Made by a program: the position numbers and the translations under genes. The notes below the pieces were generated by a model. The model did not search any database. It was not told where the DNA came from and saw only the letters and a program-made list of their open reading frames with translations. Below are positions 24,657 through 31,832 of a stretch of 64,000 bases of DNA, piece after piece (within the stretch, counting starts at the first letter, position 1; each line of letters begins with the position of its first letter). Location: positions 62,001 through 126,000 of the forward strand of contig CAWFPL010000007.1 of assembly GCA_963817785.1 (NCBI GenBank), given 5' to 3'. Source of the stretch: JAKALD01 sp963817785 (GTDB lineage Bacteria > Pseudomonadota > Gammaproteobacteria > Burkholderiales > SG8-39).

Positions 24657-25817
24657 ATGCGTCGCTTGCTCGGACTGTTGCTCACGGTGGCGCTGATCCT
24701 GGCGGGATGCTCGGGCATGCCCAGCCTGAACCCGTTCAGCTGGTTCGGCGGGGGATCGGCCGGACCGAAACCGGCGGAGCTCACGCCGCTCAGCAACCCG
24801 CTTCCGGTGAAGGTGCTGTGGTCGTCGCGCATCGGCAAGGCGGAGGCGTTCATTTTCAGCCCGGCGGTGGCGCAAGACAGCGTATACGTTGCGTCGCGAG
24901 ACGGCAGTGTCGCGCGCTTGGATGCCGCAACCGGCGAACCGCGCTGGCGGGTGACGCTGGACGCGCACCTGTCCGGAGGGGTCGGCAGCGACGGCACGCT
25001 CGCCGTCGTGGCGACCGATGAGGGCGAAGTGTTCGCGTTGAATGCGGCCGACGGCAAGGTGCGCTGGCGCGCGCGCGTGTCGAGCGAAGTGCTGGCGGCG
25101 CCGCAGCTGAGCGGGGGGCTGGTGCTGGTGCGAAGCGACGACAGCCGCATCTTCGCCTTCGGCGAGCAGGACGGCAAACGCCGCTGGTACTACCAGCGTA
25201 CGGCACCGTCGCTGCTGGTGCGCTCGCCCGCAGGGATGGCGATCGGCGAGGGAGCGGTCTACGCGGGCTTCAGCGGGAAGCTGGTCGCTCTCGATCTCGC
25301 CAGCGGCGCGGTGCGCTGGGAGGCGACGGTGGCGTTGCCCAAGGGCACCACCGAGCTCGAGCGCGTTACCGACATCGTCGGCAATCCGTCGCTCACCGGC
25401 GGGCAGGTGTGCGCGGCCGCGTACCAGGGGCGGGTGGCGTGTTTCGACGCAGCGAACGGCAACCAGCTGTGGTCGCGCGAGATGTCGACCGTCACCGGCG
25501 CGAGCGTCGACTCGCAGGACACCTACGTCAGCGACGACAAGGGTGCGGTGTATGCGTTCGATCGCACCAACGGGCGCAGCATGTGGAAACAGGACAAGCT
25601 GGCCTACCGCCAGCTGTCGCTGCCGCTGTCGCTGGGCTCGGAGATCGCGCTCGGCGATCTGCAGGGGTACGTGCATTTCCTGGCGCGCGATTCGGGGGCC
25701 TTCGTCGCGCGCATCGCCACCGACGGCAGCCCGATCCGCGCCGCTCCCGTGCGCTTGCCTGGCCGCGGTTTTCTGGTCCAGACGCAGGACGGCGGCCTGT
25801 ACGCGCTCTCTCTCTAG
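24657..25817 (+). CDS. bamB: Outer membrane protein assembly factor BamB
   Basis: Lipoprotein of the BAM complex that helps insert beta-barrels into the outer membrane. 386 residues. Lipobox LAGC with acylated C18. The body is an eight-blade PQQ-like propeller; blades show repeated D-x-ATG/ASG-x-x-x-W patterns such as LDAATGEPRWR, LDLASGAVRWE and FDRTNGRSMWK. The neighbour order yfgM-bamB-der is conserved. BamE is encoded at 60528-60950. Confidence 0.96.
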   Translation: MRRLLGLLLTVALILAGCSGMPSLNPFSWFGGGSAGPKPAELTPLSNPLPVKVLWSSRIGKAEAFIFSPAVAQDSVYVASRDGSVARLDAATGEPRWRVTLDAHLSGGVGSDGTLAVVATDEGEVFALNAADGKVRWRARVSSEVLAAPQLSGGLVLVRSDDSRIFAFGEQDGKRRWYYQRTAPSLLVRSPAGMAIGEGAVYAGFSGKLVALDLASGAVRWEATVALPKGTTELERVTDIVGNPSLTGGQVCAAAYQGRVACFDAANGNQLWSREMSTVTGASVDSQDTYVSDDKGAVYAFDRTNGRSMWKQDKLAYRQLSLPLSLGSEIALGDLQGYVHFLARDSGAFVARIATDGSPIRAAPVRLPGRGFLVQTQDGGLYALSL

Positions 25818-25828
25818 ATCACCGCTGC

Positions 25829-27154
25829 ATGCTACCGGTCATCGCCCTGGTCGGGCGCCCGAACGTGGGCAAGTCCACGCTGTTCAACCGGCTCACGAGG
25901 CGGCGCGATGCCATCGTCGTCAACGTGCCCGGCGTGACGCGCGACCGGCACTACGGCGAGGGGCGGCTCGGGCCGAGCCCCTACTTGGTGATCGACACCG
26001 GCGGCCTGGAGCTCGAGGCCAAGGCGGGCATCTTCGCCGAGATGGCGCGCCAGACCGAGCAGGCGATCGCGGAGGCGGACGCGGTCATTCTGGTCACCGA
26101 TGCGCGCGCCGGCCTCACCAGCGGGGATCGCGCGATCGCGCAGCGGCTGCGCCGCCTCAAGCCGCGCATCTGGTTGGCTGTCAACAAATGCGAAGGTATG
26201 GCGTCGGATGCGGCGGTGGCGGAGTTCCACGAGCTCGCGGTGGGCCAGCCGGTGCCGATTTCGGCGGCGCACGGCGACGGCGTCGGCGATCTGATCGAGG
26301 CAGTCCTGGACGAGTTTCCCGCGGCGCGAGCCGAGCCCGCGGCCGCGGGCGATCATCCCAGGGTCTGCATCGTGGGCCGACCGAACGTCGGCAAGTCCAC
26401 CCTGGTGAACGCGCTGGTGGGTGAAGAGCGGATGATCGCCTCCGACGAGCCGGGGACCACGCGTGATTCGATCGAGATTCCTTTCGAGCGCGCCGGGCGG
26501 CACTACACGCTGATCGATACCGCGGGCCTGCGGCGGCGCGGCAAGCAGGGCGCCGACGTGGAGCGCTTCTCGATCGTCAAGACGCTGCAGGCGATCGAAG
26601 CGTCGAACGTGGTGGTCGTGGTGCTCGATGCGCTGGACGGGATCACCGAGCAGGACGCGCACGTCGCCGGGTACATCCTCGAGCGCGGGCGCGCGCTGAC
26701 CGTGGCGGTGAACAAGTGGGACGCGGCCGGCGCGGAGGCGCGAGAGCGCATCAAGGGCGAGCTCAAGTGGAAGCTGGGTTTTCTGGGATTCGCCGACACC
26801 CACTTCGTCTCCGCCAAGCAGGGCAAGGGGCTCGGCGCCCTCATGCAGTCGGTGGACGCCGCCTATGCCTCGGCCATGGCCAAGCTCTCGACCCCGCGCC
26901 TGACGCGTACGCTGATCGCGGCGGTCGAGCGCCAGGCGCCCCCGCGCAAGAAGGGCCCGATCCGGCCGAAGCTGCGCTATGCGCACCAGGGCGGAATGAA
27001 CCCGCCGCTGATCGTGATCCACGGCAGGGCGCTGCAGGGGGTGCCCGACAGCTATCGGCGCTACCTTGAAGGCGTGTTCCGGACGGCTTTCGATCTGCGT
27101 GGCACCCCGTTGCGGATCGAGTTGCGCACCGGCCGTAATCCCTACGTGAAGTAG
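25829..27154 (+). CDS. der: GTPase Der (EngA)
   Basis: Essential tandem GTPase for 50S ribosome assembly. 441 residues from ATG 25829. Two G domains are present, each with a P-loop GRPNVGKST (about 8-16 and 186-194). DTAGLRRRGKQG and VNKWD are visible in the second domain. The C-terminal KH-like domain contains KKGPIRPKLRYAHQGGMNPP. In most betaproteobacteria hfq follows der; here the next gene is leuC. Confidence 0.98.
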   Translation: MLPVIALVGRPNVGKSTLFNRLTRRRDAIVVNVPGVTRDRHYGEGRLGPSPYLVIDTGGLELEAKAGIFAEMARQTEQAIAEADAVILVTDARAGLTSGDRAIAQRLRRLKPRIWLAVNKCEGMASDAAVAEFHELAVGQPVPISAAHGDGVGDLIEAVLDEFPAARAEPAAAGDHPRVCIVGRPNVGKSTLVNALVGEERMIASDEPGTTRDSIEIPFERAGRHYTLIDTAGLRRRGKQGADVERFSIVKTLQAIEASNVVVVVLDALDGITEQDAHVAGYILERGRALTVAVNKWDAAGAEARERIKGELKWKLGFLGFADTHFVSAKQGKGLGALMQSVDAAYASAMAKLSTPRLTRTLIAAVERQAPPRKKGPIRPKLRYAHQGGMNPPLIVIHGRALQGVPDSYRRYLEGVFRTAFDLRGTPLRIELRTGRNPYVK

Positions 27155-27211
27155 CGCTGCTCGGCTGCACGCGCGAGGCGGTGCGCCAGCGTCTCTGGTC
27201 GTGCGCTGTTA

Positions 27212-27220
27212 TGTGATAAT
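27212..27220 (+). promoter_or_regulatory. Extended -10 promoter candidate for leuC
   Basis: TGT-GATAAT (27212-27220) fits the extended -10 TGnTATAAT in the 106-base gap before leuC. It would give a leader of about 35 bases. No good -35 is visible. Confidence 0.4.
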
Positions 27221-27260
27221 TGCAAGCTCTCGCAGAGCATTTCCGGGCGCCGCGCGCAGC

Positions 27261-28676
27261 ATGGGACAGACACTTTACGACAAGCTTTGGAACAGCCACC
27301 TGGTCCACGAAGGGGAGGATGGCACGGCGTTGCTGTACATCGACCGCCATCTCGTGCACGAGGTCACCAGCCCTCAGGCGTTCGAGGGCCTCAGGCTCGC
27401 CGGCCGCAAGCCGTGGCGCATCGAGTCCGTGGTGGCGACGGCCGACCACAACACGCCGACCACCCACTGGGAGCTGGGCATCGACGGCATCCGCGATCCC
27501 GTGTCGCGTATCCAGGTCGAGACGCTGGATGCGAACATCCGCGCCTTCGGCGCCAAGGCTTATTTCCCGTTCCTCGACCGGCGGCAGGGAATCGTGCACG
27601 TCATCGGTCCGGAGCAGGGGGCGACGCTGCCGGGCATGACCGTGGTGTGCGGCGACTCGCATACCAGCACGCACGGCGCGTTCGGCTGCCTGGCTCATGG
27701 CATCGGCACCTCGGAAGTGGAACACGTGCTCGCCACCCAGTGCCTGGTGGCGAAGAAGATGAAGAACATGCGCGTCAGCATCGAGGGGCCACTGGGACGC
27801 GGCGTGACCGCCAAGGACGTGGCGCTGGCGGTCATCGGCCGCATCGGCACCGCGGGCGGGACCGGCCACGCCGTGGAATTCGCGGGCAGTACCATCCGCG
27901 CCCTGTCGATGGAGGGGCGCATGACGCTCTGCAACATGGCGATCGAGGCTGGCGCCCGCTGCGGCATGATCGCGGTGGACGACACCACGATCGCGTATCT
28001 CAAGGGACGGCCGTTTGCGCCGAACGGGAGCGAATGGGATCAGGCGGTGGCGTACTGGCGCATGCTGAGCAGCGACTCGGATGCGAGGTTCGACCGCGAG
28101 ACGAGGCTCGATGCGCGCGACATCAGGCCGCAGGTGACTTGGGGCACCTCGCCGGAAATGGTGGTATCGGTGGAGGACGAGGTGCCCGACCCGGATCGCG
28201 AGAAGGATCCGGTCCGGCGCGAGGGCATGGAGCGCGCGCTCGCCTACATGGGGCTCAAGCCGCGCACGCGCATCACCGACATCCGGCTGGACAAGGTGTT
28301 CATCGGTTCGTGCACCAATTCGCGCATCGAGGACCTGCGCGCTGCGGCGGCGGTGGTGCGCGGCAAGCGCGTGGCCGGGAACCTGCGCCTGGCGATGGTG
28401 GTGCCGGGTTCCGGCTTGGTGAAGGCGCAGGCGGAAAAGGAAGGCCTGGACCGGATCTTCAAGGACGCGGGCTTCGAATGGCGCGAGCCGGGCTGCTCGA
28501 TGTGCCTGGCCATGAATGCCGACCGGCTGGAGCCGGGCGAGCGCTGTGCGGCGACCTCGAATCGCAATTTCGAGGGCCGCCAGGGCGACGGGGGACGCAC
28601 CCACCTCGTCAGTCCGGCGATGGCGGCGGCGGCGGCGGTCGCGGGGCACTTCGTCGACGTGCGCAACTGGCGCTGA
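27261..28676 (+). CDS. leuC: 3-isopropylmalate dehydratase large subunit
   Basis: With LeuD isomerises 2- to 3-isopropylmalate in leucine synthesis; a [4Fe-4S] aconitase relative. 471 residues. It has the family opening GQTLYDKLWNSHLV, then VCGDSHTSTHGAFG. The cluster cysteines lie in FIGSCTNSRIEDL and in EPGCSMCLAMN (about C412 and C415). ATG 27261 gives the conserved N-terminus. It starts the leuC-entericidin-leuD-leuB-asd operon. Confidence 0.98.
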   Translation: MGQTLYDKLWNSHLVHEGEDGTALLYIDRHLVHEVTSPQAFEGLRLAGRKPWRIESVVATADHNTPTTHWELGIDGIRDPVSRIQVETLDANIRAFGAKAYFPFLDRRQGIVHVIGPEQGATLPGMTVVCGDSHTSTHGAFGCLAHGIGTSEVEHVLATQCLVAKKMKNMRVSIEGPLGRGVTAKDVALAVIGRIGTAGGTGHAVEFAGSTIRALSMEGRMTLCNMAIEAGARCGMIAVDDTTIAYLKGRPFAPNGSEWDQAVAYWRMLSSDSDARFDRETRLDARDIRPQVTWGTSPEMVVSVEDEVPDPDREKDPVRREGMERALAYMGLKPRTRITDIRLDKVFIGSCTNSRIEDLRAAAAVVRGKRVAGNLRLAMVVPGSGLVKAQAEKEGLDRIFKDAGFEWREPGCSMCLAMNADRLEPGERCAATSNRNFEGRQGDGGRTHLVSPAMAAAAAVAGHFVDVRNWR

Positions 28677-28689
28677 ACATGGAGGCGGA

Positions 28690-28812
28690 ATGAAGCGAGT
28701 CGTTCTCTTGGCGGTATTGGCAGCGGTGCTGGCGGGATGCAACACGCTGCAGGGCGTGGGCAAGGATCTCCAGCAGGGCGGCGCCGCGATCGAGCGCGCC
28801 GCGCAGAAGTAG
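28690..28812 (+). CDS. Entericidin A/B family lipoprotein
   Basis: Small membrane lipoprotein with 40 residues. The signal peptide KRVVLLAVLAAVLAGC ends in lipobox LAGC with acylated C17, followed by NTLQGVGKDLQQGGAAIERA, the amphipathic entericidin core. GGAGG 4-8 bases upstream of ATG 28690 is a strong ribosome-binding site. It lies between leuC and leuD, 13 and 4 bases away, so it is co-transcribed with leucine genes, an arrangement common in betaproteobacteria. In E. coli entericidins form a toxin/antidote pair; a single copy here more likely has an envelope role. Confidence 0.88.
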   Translation: MKRVVLLAVLAAVLAGCNTLQGVGKDLQQGGAAIERAAQK

Positions 28813-28816
28813 CGGC

Positions 28817-29458
28817 ATGGACAAGTTCACGGTCCTCGACGGCCTGGTGGCACCGCTCGATCGCGCGAACGTCGACACCGACCAGGTCATCCCGAAGCAG
28901 TTTCTGAAGTCGATCAAGCGTAGCGGCTTCGGAGTGAACCTGTTCGATGCCTGGCGTTACCTCGACCACGGCGAGCCGGGCATGGACCATTCCAAGCGGC
29001 CGCTCAACCCGGACTTCGTGCTGAACCAGGCGCGCTACCGGGGCGCCACGATCCTGCTTGCACGCAAGAACTTCGGCTGCGGATCTTCGCGCGAGCACGC
29101 GCCGTGGGCGCTGCTCGATTACGGCTTTCACTGCGTGATCGCACCCTCGTTCGCCGACATATTCTTCAATAACTGCTTCAAGAACGGCCTGCTGCCCGTG
29201 GTTCTTCCGGAGGCCGACGTGGACCGCCTGTTCTATGAGTGCGCCTCGTTCCCCGGGTTTCGGCTCATGGTCAACCTGGAGCAGCAGACGGTCGCAACCA
29301 AGGACGGTGCCCAGGTGATGCGCTTCGAGGTCGATCCATTTCGCAAGTACTGTCTGCTCAACGGGCTGGACGAAATCGGGCTTACGCTGCAGCAGGCGGA
29401 CAAAATCGGCGCCTTCGAGGCGATGCGGCGCGACCAGTTTCCCTGGCTCTTCCGGTAG
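28817..29458 (+). CDS. leuD: 3-isopropylmalate dehydratase small subunit
   Basis: Partner of LeuC. 213 residues, the standard length. DRANVDTDQVIPKQFLKSI opens the protein, and LARKNFGCGSSREHAPWAL is the swivel-domain signature that positions the substrate. It starts 4 bases after the entericidin gene. Confidence 0.98.
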   Translation: MDKFTVLDGLVAPLDRANVDTDQVIPKQFLKSIKRSGFGVNLFDAWRYLDHGEPGMDHSKRPLNPDFVLNQARYRGATILLARKNFGCGSSREHAPWALLDYGFHCVIAPSFADIFFNNCFKNGLLPVVLPEADVDRLFYECASFPGFRLMVNLEQQTVATKDGAQVMRFEVDPFRKYCLLNGLDEIGLTLQQADKIGAFEAMRRDQFPWLFR

Positions 29459-29463
29459 CCGCC

Positions 29464-30534
29464 ATGAAGATCGCAGTGTTGCCGGGCGACGGAATCGGCC
29501 GGGAGATCGTCGCGCAGGCGGTGAAGGTGCTGCAGCGGCTAGCCGGGGTGGGGCTGCGGCTCGAGCTCGAGGAGGCGCCGGTCGGCGGCGCCGGTTACGA
29601 GGCGGCGGGCGACCCGCTGCCCGAGGCAACGTTGCGACTCGCGAGGCAGGCCGACGCGATTCTATTCGGCGCGATCGGCGGGCCGCAATACGACACCCTG
29701 CCGCGCGACAAGCGCCCGGAGCGCGGCTTACTGCGCCTGCGCAAGGAGCTCGGGCTGTTCGCCAACCTGCGCCCGGCGCGCGTATACGAGGAACTGGCGG
29801 ATGCCTCCAGCCTCAAGGCGGAGCTGGTGGCCGGACTGGACATCCTGATCGTGCGCGAGCTCACCGGCGATATCTACTTCGGCGAGCCGCGCGGCATCTC
29901 GACGCTCGCCGGCGGCGAGCGCGAGGGTGTGAACACGATGCGCTACCGTGAAAGCGAGATCCGGCGCATCGCCCATGTCGCGTTTGGCGCAGCGCGCCGC
30001 CGCGCCAAGCGCGTGTGCTCCGTGGACAAGGCCAACGTGCTCGAGACCACCGAATTGTGGAGGCAGGTGGTGAGCGAAGTGGGCGCGCAGTACCCCGACA
30101 TCGAGCTGTCGCACATGTACGTGGACAACTGCGCCATGCAGCTGGTGCGCAAGCCGAAGCAGTTCGACGTGGTGGTCACGGGAAACCTGTTCGGCGACAT
30201 CCTCTCGGACGAGGCGTCGATGCTCACCGGGTCGATTGGCATGCTGCCGTCGGCCTCGCTCGATGCGGACAGCAAGGGCCTGTACGAGCCGATCCACGGC
30301 TCGGCGCCCGACATCGCTGGCAAGGACGTGGCCAATCCGCTCGCGACGATCCTCTCGGCGGCCATGATGCTGCGCTATTCGCTGGGCGAGGAGCAGGCGG
30401 CGGAGCGCGTCGAGGCCGCGGTAAAGAAGATCTTGCGCGACGGCTACCGCACCGCCGACATTTACACGGCCGGAACGAAGAAGGTGGGCACGCGGGAAAT
30501 GGGCGACGCGGTACTCGCCGCGCTTGCGGTCTGA
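29464..30534 (+). CDS. leuB: 3-isopropylmalate dehydrogenase
   Basis: Oxidatively decarboxylates 3-isopropylmalate with NAD. 356 residues from ATG 29464. It shows KIAVLPGDGIGREIV at the N-terminus, VRELTGDIYFGEPRGI, VDKANVLETTELWR and MYVDNCAMQLV for substrate and metal binding, and LSDEASMLTGSIGMLPSAS near the NAD site (DIAGKDVANPLATILS). It follows leuD by 5 bases. Confidence 0.98.
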   Translation: MKIAVLPGDGIGREIVAQAVKVLQRLAGVGLRLELEEAPVGGAGYEAAGDPLPEATLRLARQADAILFGAIGGPQYDTLPRDKRPERGLLRLRKELGLFANLRPARVYEELADASSLKAELVAGLDILIVRELTGDIYFGEPRGISTLAGGEREGVNTMRYRESEIRRIAHVAFGAARRRAKRVCSVDKANVLETTELWRQVVSEVGAQYPDIELSHMYVDNCAMQLVRKPKQFDVVVTGNLFGDILSDEASMLTGSIGMLPSASLDADSKGLYEPIHGSAPDIAGKDVANPLATILSAAMMLRYSLGEEQAAERVEAAVKKILRDGYRTADIYTAGTKKVGTREMGDAVLAALAV

Positions 30535-30591
30535 GCACGACAAGGGGCTTCCGGGAATGAGTCGGCGCGGAGTGCATCGAGGAAGAGGTAG

Positions 30592-31716
30592 ATGTTGAGA
30601 GTTGGCATCGTCGGCTGGCGCGGCATGGTGGGCTCGGTGTTGGTGGAGCGCATGCGTGAAGAGCGCGACTTTGAGCACATCGAGCCGGTTTTCTTCTCCA
30701 CTTCGCAGATTGGCGGCAAAGCGCCTGCCGTCGGCCGGGATGTGGCACCGGTGCAGAACGCGCGCGAGCTGCAGGCGCTCAAGACGCTGCCGGTCATCGT
30801 TTCCTGCCAGGGGGGCGATTACACGAACGAGGTCTATCGGAAGCTGCGCCAGGAAGGCTGGAAGGGCTACTGGATCGACGCCGCGAGTGCGCTGCGGATG
30901 CAGGATGATGCGGTGATCGTCCTCGATCCGGTCAACATGGCGGTGATCAAGGATGCGCTCTCCAAGGGCGTCAAGAGCTACATCGGCGGCAATTGCACGG
31001 TGAGCCTCATGCTGATGGGCATGGCCGGGCTGCTGCGCAACGACCAGGTCGAGTGGATGACCAGCATGACCTACCAGGCCGCCTCGGGCGCGGGAGCGGC
31101 CAACATGCGCGAGCTGGTCGAGCAGATGGCAGCGATCGGCGAGCGCGCCAAGCGGCTGCTTGACGATCCGGCGGCGAGCGCGCTCGACCTCGACCGCAGC
31201 GTGACCGAGACGGTGCGCGACGCCGGCCTGCCGAAGCAGAACTTCGGCTATCCGCTCGCGGCCAGCCTGCTGCCGTGGATCGACAAGGATCTGGGCAATG
31301 GACAGAGTCGCGAGGAATGGAAGGGCCAGGCCGAAACCAATAAGATCCTCGGGCGCAGCGAGCGTCCGATTCCGGTCGATGGCATCTGCGTGCGGGTGGG
31401 CGCCATGCGCTGCCACAGCCAGGCGCTGACCATCAAACTGAAGCACGACGTTCCGCTCGACGAGATCGAGGGCATGATCGCCGAAGCGAACGACTGGGTG
31501 AAGGTGGTGCCCAACCGACGCCAGGAGAGCCTGTCCGAGCTCACCCCGGCAGCCGTTTCCGGCAGGCTTTCCATTCCGGTCGGCCGGCTGCGCAAGATGC
31601 CTATGGGCGGCCAATACCTGGCAGCGTTCACCGTTGGGGACCAGCTGCTCTGGGGCGCGGCCGAGCCGCTACGCCGTATGCTGCGGATCCTGCTCGATGC
31701 CGGACCCGGGAGCTGA
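30592..31716 (+). CDS. asd: Aspartate-semialdehyde dehydrogenase
   Basis: NADPH-dependent reduction of aspartyl phosphate; entry to lysine/diaminopimelate, threonine and methionine. 374 residues, the gram-negative type. VGIVGWRGMVGSVLVERM is the nucleotide-binding start. The active-site cysteine is about C134 in GGNCTVSLMLMG. TYQAASGAGAANMRELVEQM is characteristic. AGGAAGAGG precedes ATG 30592. It provides the precursor used by DapB (60947-61744) and MetZ (42870-44042). Confidence 0.98.
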   Translation: MLRVGIVGWRGMVGSVLVERMREERDFEHIEPVFFSTSQIGGKAPAVGRDVAPVQNARELQALKTLPVIVSCQGGDYTNEVYRKLRQEGWKGYWIDAASALRMQDDAVIVLDPVNMAVIKDALSKGVKSYIGGNCTVSLMLMGMAGLLRNDQVEWMTSMTYQAASGAGAANMRELVEQMAAIGERAKRLLDDPAASALDLDRSVTETVRDAGLPKQNFGYPLAASLLPWIDKDLGNGQSREEWKGQAETNKILGRSERPIPVDGICVRVGAMRCHSQALTIKLKHDVPLDEIEGMIAEANDWVKVVPNRRQESLSELTPAAVSGRLSIPVGRLRKMPMGGQYLAAFTVGDQLLWGAAEPLRRMLRILLDAGPGS

Positions 31717-31832
31717 CGTCACCCACCTGAGGGCGGGCGACGCCCGGAGGGGGAAAAATTCCTTGCAGGCTGCGGCCCAACCAGAAAGAATCAAGAAAAC
31801 TCCTCAGTTTGCAAGCCTAACACTATGATGTT

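Noticed and set aside
29728..31614. 628-residue minus-strand frame across leuB and asd
   Set aside because: A shadow of two strongly conserved plus-strand genes, with arginine/histidine-rich composition.
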